Part shown: in pieces, positions 9,201 through 17,851 of the stretch
Numbering within the stretch: the first letter of the stretch is position 1
Layout: every line of letters starts with the position of its first letter
Assembly: GCA_030272585.1 (NCBI GenBank)
Contig: BSYQ01000026.1
Coordinates: 1-21,852 of the forward strand
Length of the DNA: 21,852 nt
Source of the DNA: Bryopsis sp. KO-2023
Lineage: Eukaryota; Chlorophyta; Ulvophyceae; Bryopsidales; Bryopsidaceae
Reading direction: 5' to 3'
Made by a program: the position numbers and the translations under genes
Notes under the pieces: generated by a model
Seen by the model: only the letters and a program-made list of their open reading frames with translations
Told to the model about the DNA's origin: nothing
Database searches by the model: none

Positions 9201-9399
9201 GCCTAAGGGTTGTGTGTATGGCCATCACTCTCTTCGTCGGGGCGGCGCATCCGCAATGTATGCGATTGGGATTAGTGAAGGGGACATTAAATTCTGGGGG
9301 GGGTGGTCTGCATCGTCGACGGCCGTTTGGTCGTATATCGACAAAGCGCAGGTCGCGACGGAGTCCGACTTGTTATTTTTTGCATGGAAAAAACGGTAG
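6235..9399 (+). CDS. tyrosine recombinase (YR) of element 1; frame open over 3.1 kb
   Basis: Recognisable recombinase occupies about 8263-9399. The catalytic set is visible: Arg in FFARADTAF (codon 8866), Lys in RRYKSH, HxxR in HHSLRRGG (9226-9237), Trp in GGWSA in place of the usual second His, and the nucleophile Tyr in WSYIDK (codon 9334). The enzyme would integrate the circular DNA intermediate. Upstream, the same frame is open without a stop back to 6235 (first ATG 6262), overlapping the RT-RNase H frame for 2 kb. The translated overlap is Ser/Gly/Arg-rich and resembles no domain, so the functional N-terminus probably lies near 8200. How it is initiated is unclear. Extensive YR/RT overlap is also reported for Dictyostelium DIRS-1. 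The active site is complete. Confidence 0.9.
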   Translation: MNAVSAASRMASSRSDDFSLQSAEEAVDDLETYGSFPAHNEMVASGGGLELDLRTAAPLPRGEFSDGGGNWSSMGQDFTRVFGSRRATSGPFESLGVQGLLDQETRFSRLQAHHGFTTNQSVDSGSQSPVRDSAVGGRPFSRSRPHDSMGLETCVLPCAHPPQAEEIFDDYGKWSSIRVLCIAVWFVYFTFCMDKGDEGCVVLFTFSATSGLSARGHFEENLESRYSRHAFSVFRRLSSVIQGEKGFVSMGQVDSEIFPGFRPVSPPHQERFFALQEEDSFGIRNRYQSMSTTSTGYKVVSDPGVGTVVARSGAPIALEAPSSTGGIVLWPLPEHQPSVKRRQVLFEPFIRSDRSEKDLEFMGSHICSREEGVAVVAKRSRVLEWNSVESREDPLDAGNRRLPHRLGGLVVERLGGDRRAGATSTGGSVSRLFSGRISATFNQLEGADGSVARLGALGTMPRQMSGIRGYGLQGNLLGAQEATGVRADSGSCITADRRISDADGGAVVPTLGGLPEQFPGRRIEPPPVSWLETQSGYFSSVGGSLWPGSDRPVCHAQGSASGGIQLTNLGTRELRHRCSLPEGLGQRRFVRSPTLGIVGENYRLPQQPTASSCPVGTALVARSSVVSPRDEPSPRRDLAPGSSRDIFTSSGDVQPDPVPPLAFGSVDYQQTEEGLVLEGQGNSLRKIVLAVLNEEFGQQQYDWERLLEVDIQWPSEIVALRLHVVPDLVRKIIASNAPSGRDTIFAKFRKFWHFMQSTKGKPPFPVLTPEIYEYLTFLKEEGKVSPVSARQYLTAIQSMHSWTMLGALKLSDEVTKRFIAGWGKDLAEQSPEKIPVQHSPVPSRAVQFWLSLVREQDLTLPQVRDLLLMVFDFLFFARADTAFAVRLQDLKLDAGECTIHFIERRYKSHNAFELRRSRLFPCSGCPEVFGAFEKFLKARKENWGQDHEMATSPLASLWRLPGEPVSLDAKFVAKCFSRVILNFGDASGLPKGCVYGHHSLRRGGASAMYAIGISEGDIKFWGGWSASSTAVWSYIDKAQVATESDLLFFAWKKR
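6239..8311 (+). CDS. reverse transcriptase-RNase H-methyltransferase-like protein, broken by one TAG
   Basis: The first part (6239-7183, 314 codons) is a reverse transcriptase. It has a PLL-like fold start, catalytic Asp in QWDLKHAYFHVP (D149), LPFGL, and the active site YLDD (Y232-D235, bases 6932-6943). An in-frame TAG at 7181-7183 interrupts the polypeptide, and the same frame continues directly. The second part (7184-8311) has the RNase H residues in TDASLTGWGA, KELTAV, TDSRV and QADALSR. A C-terminal segment (IDRFAT ... HPPW ... LPWWPGAVW) corresponds to the methyltransferase-like domain of DIRS/PAT elements, with HPPW where an NPPF-type motif is expected. The parts together match one continuous polyprotein, so the TAG is either a mutation or a readthrough site. 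There is no in-frame aspartic protease. The YR frame overlaps its whole length. Confidence 0.9.
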
Positions 9400-9573
9400 C
9401 TGAATTATTTTATTAAGTAGTTATTAGGGACAGCTGGGGACCGTTTTTTTCATGGTATTTGATTCCTTACTGCTTACTTGTGAGTTAAGGGGCATTTAGT
9501 ATTAATATGTTTAGCCTTTTGTGAAGAGAACTCCTCCAGCTTTTCTGGGTGGGATCCTCATGAAGTGGGTTAA
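9400..9573 (+). other. 3' untranslated stretch between YR stop and A2
   Basis: No ORF and no match to the sequence after A2, so the B1 repeat expected immediately before A2 in a canonical split-repeat element is not visible here. Confidence 0.5.
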
Positions 9574-9753
9574 TGGCTAGTCCGGTTAGTACGATAGGTT
9601 AAAGAACGCAATGACTCAGGGTGGGACGAAAAGCCATCCCTGGAAGGGACAGGTGACGCCAGTTGGGGATCCAGTTGGGCTGGATCTTAGAATGATCAAG
9701 GGAGTAGTTCGCTTAAAAGAGGGCGGTTTTCATATTACAATCGAGGTTTTTCT
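9574..9753 (+). repeat. inner direct repeat A2
   Basis: Second copy of A1, no indels, 178 of 180 identical. One of the two TAGTACG words reads TAGTCCG here. Confidence 0.9.
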
Positions 9754-10000
9754 CCCGCCCATATTTTTTCCTTTTTTCGCGGGACTCAGTGGAAAATTTT
9801 TCCCCCCCTTTTTTTGTTCGGTTTATATTGGGTAGTCAGCCTGGTGGGCTTTCTCCCCTGAAAGTTTGTGTTTTTGTTTTTTCCAGTCCATTTTGTTTGG
9901 TGGAAAATGAGTCTGTCAAATTTATGCTTGTTAATGAAGGTTTGGAATGGTTAGGTTTGGGGACAAACAAACAAACAGTTCGAAGTGTAAACCAATATGG
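9754..10000. other. unique 247-bp spacer between A2 and L'
   Basis: It begins with a CCCGC...GCGGG stem (9754-9782) and includes C- and T-runs and an (ACAA)n stretch at about 9963-9976. No gene. It has no counterpart between L and A1, so the two ends of the element are not symmetrical. Confidence 0.6.
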
Positions 10001-10661
10001 CAAAGTGTCAATTATAGAATTATTGATATTTGGAGCATGGAATCTTTGTCAGGGCTGATGGAATTTATGGCATATCCGAGAATGACAAAAAATTTACATG
10101 AAAGGTAAGATTGTATGGGAAAATTTCAATTTCAATTTTAGTTAATTCTCTACTTAATTTGAGTAAATTTTTAAAAAACATTTGGGTTCTGGATGGAGGG
10201 GTTTTTTGTTATGATTCTCACCACAGCATGCTATGACCCCTGCTGACTGACTGGCTGCCTGCCCACCTCTGAACAACAAAAAACACCTGAACAAAAAGAA
10301 AAAATACCGAATGAGTAACAAAAAAAACTTCGACAGATCTCTTCTTTTTTTTTTTTTTTGCGGGGGAGGGAGGGTCTTTGTTTTCTGCACAGGCACAACT
10401 GGGAAGGGGGGCAGGTCCCCTTAAAGATTTTTCTGGGCTGCCCCCCACCCCCCTTAAAAAACAAAACAAAAAAAGCTCACAGTTGCTCACCTGCTGACTG
10501 ACTGCTCGCCCACCTCTGAAAAAAGAAAAATAAACAAAAATAAAACACAAAATCAGTCGAAGAAAAAAACTGCACCCCGCCCTCGCGGGCTTTCAAAACC
10601 CAACGGCGCACCGACGAGTTTGCCAACGCGTGCGCTCCTCAATGTCGCTCACAGGCCGTTC
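10001..10661. repeat. outer direct repeat L' (right copy)
   Basis: About 98% identical to 4590-5252. The match ends at CCGTTC, after which host sequence (CCATCACC) replaces A1. Confidence 0.9.
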
Positions 10662-11200
10662 CCATCACCTATCAAAAGAAAAAAAAAAGAAGAAAAACCC
10701 AGAAAGAACGCCATGTAACGTCGCTGCACAACCTCCCCCCTTGAAAAAAACGACCCCCTAATCAAGAAGAGAGGGAAAAATAAACAAAACGCTGAATCTA
10801 GCGAATTCATGGATTAGTTGAAAACACATGAAGGGAGCGCTCTTCTTTACCGACAGGCGCCACCTCTCCCATGGCCGAGTCGCAAACGATCAATCCAACA
10901 GAAACAGAAACTGAGCTGCGGACGAAAACCCCAATCGAACGATACACCGCATTAAAGTTAAAAAAAAAAAAAAGACGGGGAGGTCGATGTAACCTCCCTG
11001 AGGTGACGTCCCATCCAAAAAGACATCACGTTATTTTGTGAAGCAGTGCCTCGCAAGAAAAAAAAAGGGGGAAAAAACGAAGCGCTCGCAGAACGCGCGC
11101 GCGCATCGCCAGATCACGTCCAGTCCAGCCAGTTATTTTGATTTTGGAAAAACGACCCCCCTCCCTCCTGGATCGCCTCGATTGAAAAAAAAAAGCGATC
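10662..11200. other. upstream region of the Cys-rich gene
   Basis: Purine-rich sequence with many A-runs, a short (GC)n run at about 11093-11104 (GCGCGCGCGC) and no convincing exon or TATA box. It presumably holds the promoter and 5' leader of the gene at 11201. Confidence 0.4.
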
Positions 11201-12973
11201 ATGTCGAAGGTGCACCTTTTCGTCGCGACGCTGCTGCTTTTCGCTTTTTTCAATTTGACACCAACACATGGTAGGAGGAGGAACAGACGCGCGTCCAGCT
11301 TTGACACATTTCGAAACTGTGGGGATACGTTTTACAAAATCGACCTCCACGCGCCGCCGATCGCACCACCACACCCACCGTGAATTTTCCCAACCACTTC
11401 AGGGGAGGAAACTTCCGGTTGGAAAAAAGAAAAGAACCCCCCCCCGATAGCATTTTACAACTGTTTTTTTTTTTTTTTTTCATTCGTCTGGATTGAAGAA
11501 GGAAAAGCGCGTATTGACGTTGATTGGGTTTTCAGGAGGGAAGTGCTTGCCGGATGTGGTCTGTCAAGGGACGAAATGCGCTCTGGACACCTGCTGCGAA
11601 TGCGGCTCGTGGAATCCCGATGGTTCATGCACCTCCGATGGATGGACTAGAACTGAAGGCACTGGAGAATGCGATTTCTCTCTTGGAGGTACGATTTTTT
11701 ATTTTTTATTTTTTTCACGAAACAAGACATCAATATCAAATCGGCAAATTTTTTTTTTTCTTTTTTACCTTTGCTGCGTGCGTCTAGAAATGAAATCTAT
11801 TTATCGATACACTAAAAAAAAAAAAAAGCAATATCTTCTCCACAGTTTGCTTTTGGAATGCATCTGTCTCGTGGTCCAAAAAGAAGACCAAAATGAAATC
11901 AATCAAATGGAAGAAGAAAAAAAATATTCGTATATATGTAAGCATTATTGGCATTATTAAAGGTTAGAGAAATGCTTAATAGTTTTACAGGTGGCAGTCA
12001 AGTATTCTTGCACAAAGTGAAAATTTAGTTATTTATAGTTTGTTTTTGCTGGAAATGTCTGGGAAGGGTGTGAGGTTTGATCCAATTTGGAGGGGAGGGG
12101 AAATTTCTAGATAAGTTTAGGATTGTAATGAAAACACAGCGGAGGTGCTTTTATAGGTTAAGTAATCTTTTCCTTCTGTTAGTCATCAGCCAATGCAAGG
12201 CGGCATCTTGAAGCAAAAGCTTTTTATGAAAACGAAAAAATCAGACTGAAAACGAAAGTGAGGAAACAAAAAAAAAAGCAGGAAGGAATCGATCTGGTCG
12301 GCAAACAGAAACCACTGTACAGTCGATTCCCTAACCCTTCAAATTTTTGCAAGGGGAAGAAACCTGTTAAGAACTAAAACAGCACCACAGAAAAAAGTTC
12401 TCAATATGTCGGGAAAAATACATACTCATACTGCACTTTGAATCCAAAAAGAGGCACATTTTTTCACGCTTTATTTTCTTCATCCTGCACAAGATGGTGA
12501 ATTTTTTTATTTTTATTTTACTTTTTTTTATTTTTTTACTTCTGAGAAAACCAGGTGGAGGAGAGATCAGCGAGGAATGCGCATGCCCTGCGAAAACAGA
12601 ATGTCAGTTTCAGAAGATAAGCGGCGACGAAACCACCACGTGTCAGTGCACCTGTTGGGATTCTGAGGGGCTTTGCCAGTCTGACTCTTGGGAAGTAACC
12701 GAAGGCGACGGAGACTGCGATTTTGAGGTGGCAACCCCACCCCCAGCCCTTCCTTCAACTCCACCTCCACCTCCTAGTGAGTCAATTGACGATACGGAGG
12801 AGTGTGCATGTCCGCCTGGAGGAACTGAATGCGACGATAAGAAATACAGTGGCGATGGGACGGTGTGTCAATGCGAATGTTGGGATTCTGAAGGGAAGTG
12901 TCTGGAGGGTGCTTGGAGAGTGACTGAAGGAAATGGAGATTGTGATTTCGAGGTGCCACCCCCAGAAGGATGA
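11201..12973 (+). CDS. small secreted protein with three eight-cysteine modules (3 exons)
   Basis: Exon 1 is 11201-11270 (ATG to CACATG|GTAGGA). Exon 2 is 11536-11688 (GGTTTTCAG| to TTGGAG|GTACGA). Exon 3 is 12555-12973 (AAAACCAG| to TGA). Both introns are phase 1 and the total is 642 nt, 213 residues. Residues 1-24 form a signal peptide (MSKVHLFVATLLLFAFF core). Three modules follow, one in exon 2 and two in exon 3. Modules 2 and 3 read CxC-x5/6-C-x11/12-C-x-C-x-C-x6-C-x13-C and share CWDSEG, TEGxGDCDFEV and conserved Trp. Module 1 is looser but also has eight Cys and ends TEGTGECDF. A Pro-rich linker (ATPPPALPSTPPPPPSES) separates modules 2 and 3. Four disulfides per module and an extracellular role are inferred; I recognise no named family. 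A further exon inside the 866-bp second intron cannot be excluded. Confidence 0.8.
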
Positions 12974-13688
12974 TTTTCACCGACAGCTGCTGGTGACCTT
13001 TTGAATTATCCTTGCATATATATAATAAGAAAAAAGGGGTGGTTGGTTGAAGCTGTGGCTTTTTTGGTTGTTGGGGTTGGTGTTTTTTTCGATGGTTTGG
13101 TATTTATTGGTTTTATGCACAAATAATGATCATTACAAGGGGAGGATACCTCATCCTGAAATGGGTGTCGGTATGGCAGGGTGTAATGATCCTTTTTTAG
13201 TAACAGGGTGATATGGTATTTTTTAAAGCAGGTGTAATGTTCCTTGTTTCGTATAAAGGACCGATGTCTGGAAGTTTTTTTTTCTTCTTGTAATTGGATG
13301 AGGGCAGAATGGCATGGAATCCTTAATTCCGGCTCAGCTTTTGCCCCCCCTATCCCACCCCTTTTTAATAATCCTAGTAATGGGGTTCACCAATTTTCTG
13401 TATTCGCTAAGATAAAATGGCTGTGCGGTCCACCAAGGTACATCGAGACCACCACCCCCTTCCAAAAAACAAAAACAGCTAAAGAATATTCGCTTTGCTC
13501 GAAAAAGTTTTTCCGAGCTCTGCAAAATCTGAACCTCCCATGTGCGCCTTCGTCCAGAAATCCCAAAAACGAATCTCAATCACCGGGTGGAGTGATATAC
13601 TCGTATTTTGCCTCTTGCAGAAAACTAAAATCCCTGATAGCGAACCTCAGATTTTGGAGAAAATTATTGACCTTGAATAGTAACCACT
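12974..13688. other. intergenic, between convergent gene ends
   Basis: Probably the 3' untranslated regions of the Cys-rich gene (+) and the WD40 gene (-). A palindromic AATGATCATT lies at about 13125, and a dispersed repeat copy at 13388-13457. Open frames here have no domain content. Confidence 0.4.
13388..13457 (+). repeat. dispersed repeat, copy 1
   Basis: It shares CCAATTTTCTGTATTCGCT, GGCTGTGCGGT and CCAAGGT followed by GAGACCACC-like sequence with 16105-16171, same orientation, roughly 80% identical. Confidence 0.65.
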
Positions 13689-14512
13689 TCAGGAAGAGCA
13701 AGATTCGCAAAGATGCGTTTTGACCTGTGGGTGGCCTCCCTGCTGATCATCTGATCGTTTCTTTGATGTCCAAGGTCCACCACCACCTGACGACCTCGGT
13801 GCGTTTATATTGGTGAGGTCTGAAGGACAACTCGAAAGAAGAAGCTGCAAGGGACCGCCTCCGGTTAGTCCAATCTTATCACTCTGGATAGTCATGCCCT
13901 GATTGATTGTAAGTAAATCATAAATGTCGATTTCCCAATGGCGAATGAGTCCACGGTGGCCACCAGCCATGACTGAACTGCCAAAAAAAAACACAGAAAA
14001 CCATACTTGAAGAATTTGAGATGTTATAAAATCGTGTGTGATTCATGCTACACTTTTTAAAGATGATTTTGGAGGAAATAAACTGTTTTTATTTCTGGCT
14101 CCAGATGTTCTGTTTTGATCTTTACAAGACAGCTAAAGAAGGCCATCGCCCTCCATTATGCCATGAAAACACAACTAAAAAGTCAAATAACATACCAACC
14201 CACAAATTTGTCACCAATAATCAAGGAAAAATATATTGTTAGGTCCAGGGCTTTCCAAGCATATCGCCTGTGGCGAAGCATGCATCCCCATTTCAGCATC
14301 ACCATCTGCAGATGTCTGTTTGTTTTTGCTCAGGGAGGACTTCTTGTGTCAGACAGCCATAGACAAAATCAGCATGACCTCCACTTCTGTGGTTCCGATA
14401 CCCTCGGTTGATTTTGGCACAGCGTGTAGAGTACCTCTCCAAGATGCATGCAATCTTCTCTCCAGCTGCCCCTATGGTCAGCACAAGTTTTGAAACAAAT
14501 TGAAAACTCCTC
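13689..14512 (-). CDS. last two exons of a WD40-repeat protein
   Basis: On the minus strand the penultimate exon is 14512-14303 (acceptor GTTCTCAG|, donor AGATG|GTGATG). The terminal exon is 13977-13689 (acceptor after a T-run, TTGGCAG|, to TGA 13691-13689). The 325-bp intron is phase 2 and rejoins the frame exactly. The joined protein shows WD-repeat strands: LVLTIGAAGEKIACI, then GGHADFVYGCLT, and across the splice CSVMAGGHRGLIRHWEID. The spacing from GH to W is right for one WD blade. The C-terminal tail is Gly/Ser-rich and ends in CESCSS. WD40 proteins are propeller scaffolds, so no specific function can be given. Upstream exons should lie between 14513 and about 15250 but I cannot chain them by phase. 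The opposite strand also has open frames, which I treat as shadows. Confidence 0.5.
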
Positions 14513-15279
14513 CTGAGAACAGGAAGAGTGTGGTATTCTATCCTCAGGTAGTAGCTTGGCCAAAAACGCACAGCATGTATGTAAGCATTAAATTCATGAG
14601 AGTGGCTTGCGGTAGGACTTACACCTCTGCTTTATTGCAAGATGGAGGATTTCATCCCTTCACACTGTCACAGTGGCTGACGGTGAATCCGCTAGAGTTT
14701 CATTTATTCTTTTTGTTTTGTTTTGATCACCTTTGGCTTCTGTTTCAGCAGGTAGAACAATGGGGACAGGTCGGCGCCTCACACAACACTGCATGCCATT
14801 GTTCGGGTGCTCAATTTCATTTACAGTTTCTGCATCGCTGCCATGGATGCTGGCTGATGGGGAAATTCTGGTGAAACCTCCATGGCCTGTCCTACCACTC
14901 AGCCCAGACATATTTCTTGGTATATGCTTTGAGGGGTCATGCAGCATCCTGGGCGTCCACGCGACGATTTTAGGTGTTTTGGCCTACAGACTGTGAGTGA
15001 GCTCCCTGCAGAGATGGAACCGTTTTTTAACCCAGCCCTCATGAAAATGATTAAGAATGTCCACCTCCGAAACCCAGTCAGTCCGTGCGATGATCAAAGA
15101 CGCAATCAGGTGTTCCACACACAACAAACTGTTGGCGAGGTGGCTAATACATATTCTTTGCCCACGACGTGGGCCCCACGTGCATGTCTTAGCTCGTATT
15201 TCTGATTGAAAGAGTGGTGACACAGATGTCCCAAAAAGTACGCGCACAAACGGCCTACGCGCTCGGCCTTTGTTTTCAG
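14513..15279. other. ambiguous stretch, possible further exons on either strand
   Basis: Both strands are open over 14660-14947 and 14939-15247. Minus-strand frames could be earlier exons of the WD40 gene (for example up to a donor at GCCAAAG|GTGATC). Plus-strand frames could be earlier exons of the ankyrin gene. I found no phase-consistent chain for either, so I name no gene. Confidence 0.4.
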
Positions 15280-15782
15280 ACTTTCAAGGTGTCGTTGACC
15301 TCAGCATCAAGAATTTGGTCGAGAATGGCGCGAACTTGGAAGCTAGAGATGATGAAGGCTTCACCCCCCTGCACTTGGCGTCAAAGTTTGGATACTCACT
15401 TGTCGAGGCTTTTATTGATGCCGGCGCCGATCTTGAAGCGATGGACAACGAAGGGAACACTCCTTTGGCCATTGCCTCCTTCTTTGGGCACGATGTCGAA
15501 AGCAAGGTGTTGTTAGAGGCTGGAGCGAACCCCAACGTGAAATATGTCGGTTCAGCCGGTGAAGACACGTCTTTGGTTCCAAATTACAAGGCACCTCTGC
15601 ATTTCGTAGCGCTTTATGCCCGAAAAAGCATCCCCCAGGTGAAGTCGATCGTTGAGGCGCTGATTGAAGCCGGTGCAGACGTCAACGTTGTGGATGATGA
15701 GGGCAACACGCCGCTTCAAATTGCTGAGAAATATGGGCGACTGGAGGTGATACGTTTTTTGAAGGAGAACGGCGCTCGTTGA
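15280..15782 (+). CDS. terminal exon of an ankyrin-repeat protein
   Basis: The acceptor is TTGTTTTCAG| before 15280 and the stop is TGA 15780-15782. The exon starts with two bases of a split codon. It encodes about 167 residues with four or so ankyrin repeats. Typical consensus pieces are DDEGFTPLHLASKFG, AGADLEAMDNEGNTPL, APLHFVALYA, and AGADVNVVDDEGNTPLQIAEKYG. Ankyrin repeats mediate protein binding, and no catalytic domain is visible. There is no usable in-frame ATG near the start, so at least one upstream exon is missing and I could not locate it. The region upstream also seems to carry the minus-strand WD40 gene, so the two genes may interleave. Confidence 0.75.
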
Positions 15783-16104
15783 GGCGTTCCAGTCCAGTTG
15801 ATCGCCGGACAAAGCCGCCAGTAAATGTTTGGTGAGGAGCTTTTGTGCGGGAGAACTTGGACGACCTCAATTTTGGTTTTTCAGCATGTGGGGGCGACGA
15901 CTCACGAGTTGTGAGCCACAACTGTTGAGGCTCTAGATGGTTTGTGGCAGGGAACTCAGTATTGGGGTTTTAGCTGAAGTTTGTCTAGCCACAAAAAATA
16001 AAACTGGAGAGCCAACATTTCCTTTTATTTTCATTGAAAAGGGAGTGCAGGGGCTGCGAGGGTAGGGGTGGAAATAAAACTTATCGTCTTTGCTAAAAAT
16101 TGTC

Positions 16105-16171
16105 AACCAATTTTCTGTATTCGCTGAGATGGACTGGCTGTGCGGTGGCCAAGGTGAATCCAGACCACCCT
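16105..16171 (+). repeat. dispersed repeat, copy 2
   Basis: Partner of 13388-13457, same orientation, diverged mainly in the second half. Confidence 0.65.
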
Positions 16172-16175
16172 CACG

Positions 16176-16203
16176 GGTAACGTAACGTAACGTGTAACGT
16201 AAC
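16176..16203 (+). repeat. short pentamer array (GTAAC)n
   Basis: About five GTAAC units with one interruption. An isolated CGTAAC recurs at about 16244. Confidence 0.7.
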
Positions 16204-16427
16204 ATGCGCTTCAACCAAATTCGACCTACAGGGAACGTTGTCACGTAACGAATCAAATTGGCCCAATTAATGTGGCGTTTCGAACGCTTGAAACTGGGGA
16301 AAGCATATGACGAAAGCTTCTGATGCTTTGGACAACACTTCGTGTTGAGAACGCAACAGGGAAGACACCCTTTGACCGACTGCTCCCCATGTGGGCCGAT
16401 CGGTCTGTTGGTCCTTCGAACTCTCCC

Positions 16428-16447
16428 TGTCGAATCGTGATTCGACA
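16428..16447. repeat. perfect hairpin, 9-bp stem
   Basis: TGTCGAATC, loop GT, GATTCGACA. No T-run follows, and the function is unknown. It lies about 100 bp outside the inferred 3' end of element 2. Confidence 0.6.
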
Positions 16448-16546
16448 ATCCCGCCACAGTCTACGTTCCATCGTATGTCCATCGTCCAATGTTGGTTTGT
16501 CTGGTGGGGGCCTGCCCCGCCGATTCAGTCTCAATTCAATTTCCAC

Positions 16547-16892
16547 CATTACAGTTGGTTATTCCAACCTGTCAGATCCAATCAATATACTTCCATTCAT
16601 CCACAGATGGATTCCATGCTTGCTTTTAACAATCAGCTATTCCAGTTTGTCAGACCAATCCAATGTACCTTCACTTCTTTAAGGATGGTCTCATAAGGTT
16701 ACCTCCTTCTGACTCAACTTCTCCACTGCAGCTTTGCAGTTCCTTTCTTCTCCAGTTTGCTGGCACTGGCTGCTGCCTCCCTTCTTGCCTCCTTCTCCTG
16801 ATCTCCACTCCTACACTCCACTCAAGTTACTGGCCACTCACTCGAATAAGACACTCTTTCCTTAACTTAGTAAACTTCACTCCAGTTCTCTC
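16547..16892 (-). repeat. split direct repeat B2 of element 2
   Basis: 346 bases identical to 17067-17412 by reading. Pyrimidine-rich on the plus strand. The outer edge (CATTACAG) would be the element-host junction. Confidence 0.9.
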
Positions 16893-17066
16893 AGGGAGGG
16901 ATAGGGTCGGGAAAACAAAAAGGAAAACAAGAATTACCTTGCTTGTTTTTCTTGCTGCTTAAATCGTTACTCTGAATAGTCATGAGTAACCGCAGCTATT
17001 TTAGGCTCTTGTTCGCTTTACATGAACCCCTGTAACAGGCTTTACTTAATTCTCAAATAAAGCTTT
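16893..17066 (-). repeat. inferred internal repeat A2 of element 2
   Basis: The 174 bases between B2 and B1. Only one copy is in the window. The assignment as A2 comes from the layout, and it predicts a second copy at the 5' end of the element. Confidence 0.5.
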
Positions 17067-17412
17067 CATTACAGTTGGTTATTCCAACCTGTCAGATCCA
17101 ATCAATATACTTCCATTCATCCACAGATGGATTCCATGCTTGCTTTTAACAATCAGCTATTCCAGTTTGTCAGACCAATCCAATGTACCTTCACTTCTTT
17201 AAGGATGGTCTCATAAGGTTACCTCCTTCTGACTCAACTTCTCCACTGCAGCTTTGCAGTTCCTTTCTTCTCCAGTTTGCTGGCACTGGCTGCTGCCTCC
17301 CTTCTTGCCTCCTTCTCCTGATCTCCACTCCTACACTCCACTCAAGTTACTGGCCACTCACTCGAATAAGACACTCTTTCCTTAACTTAGTAAACTTCAC
17401 TCCAGTTCTCTC
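17067..17412 (-). repeat. split direct repeat B1 of element 2
   Basis: Identical to 16547-16892, offset 520 bp. It lies nearer the ORF. Confidence 0.9.
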
Positions 17413-17851
17413 CATGACAGAAGAGATTTGGTGCCCAGACCTTTGGAGTTTTTGTGGTTTAAAAGAAGAAGGATAAGAATGGACTTCGAGAAGGACAATT
17501 GAGTAGTGGAGACGAAAGGGAGAAGGAAACAGGATGGCTAACGAAAGACATCCAGCCAGAAAAAACACAGTCGATTGCAGACATGCAATTGTTTGTTTGA
17601 AACCAAACACCATGGTTACAATCCAGGAAAAGAAATCAATCGGAATCCAGATCACCCCCAATTTCCATCCTCAACATCGAATCGAAAATTTCGTCACAGA
17701 CAGCAGCCTGTCCCATTTGCATGCACCATTTCTCTACTTTCTGGATTTGGATCCGGATTTGTGCCCTGCAAGGAAAATGGCACATTCAGAAAAAACAACT
17801 TCGCAACACAGGAGGCATGGAAATAAATTTCTATCCCGAAAAAAACGACGC
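17413..17851 (-). other. 3' untranslated stretch of element 2
   Basis: 439 bases between the YR stop and B1. Open frames on the plus strand here have no domain content. Confidence 0.5.

Larger units (their letters stand above)
4590..10661 (+). mobile_element. element 1: YR retrotransposon (DIRS/Ngaro/PAT order) with nested direct repeats
   Basis: The order is L (4590-5252), A1 (5253-5432), Gag-like frame, RT-RNase H frame, YR frame, A2 (9574-9753), 247 unique bases, L' (10001-10661). The reverse transcriptase plus tyrosine recombinase, and the absence of an aspartic protease or DDE integrase, place it among YR retrotransposons. These integrate a circular DNA without target-site duplication, and none is visible here. 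L/L' differ at about 2% and A1/A2 at 2 of 180 bases. The similar ages suggest both pairs arose together. The true ends are uncertain: the element proper could begin at A1, with L a separate flanking repeat. A TAG inside the RT-RNase H frame makes this copy probably non-autonomous. Confidence 0.75.
15783..16546. other. intergenic, small repeats only
   Basis: It contains the second copy of the dispersed repeat (16105-16171), a short (GTAAC)n run (16176-16203) and a hairpin (16428-16447). The open frames on both strands lack domains. Confidence 0.5.

Noticed and set aside
11493..11960. 155-codon ORF reading through exon 2 of the Cys-rich gene
   Set aside because: It needs a TTG start and runs into T- and A-rich intron. 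The splice sites and the module repeat support exon 11536-11688 only.
14500..14874. RCC1-like look of CGRTYTSALLQDGG and WGQVGAS on the plus strand
   Set aside because: Too short, no full repeat, and it overlaps better WD-type exons and splice signals on the minus strand.
15214..15516. Forward ORF of 100 codons overlapping the ankyrin exon
   Set aside because: Out of frame with clear ankyrin repeats, so a shadow.
16176..16203. (GTAAC)n as interstitial telomere repeat
   Set aside because: Only about five units and not a telomere motif I can vouch for.
16323..16682. Plus-strand ORF with GKTPFDRLL, resembling a Copia integrase fragment
   Set aside because: Only a few residues match, there is no neighbouring Copia domain, and the frame continues into repeat B2.
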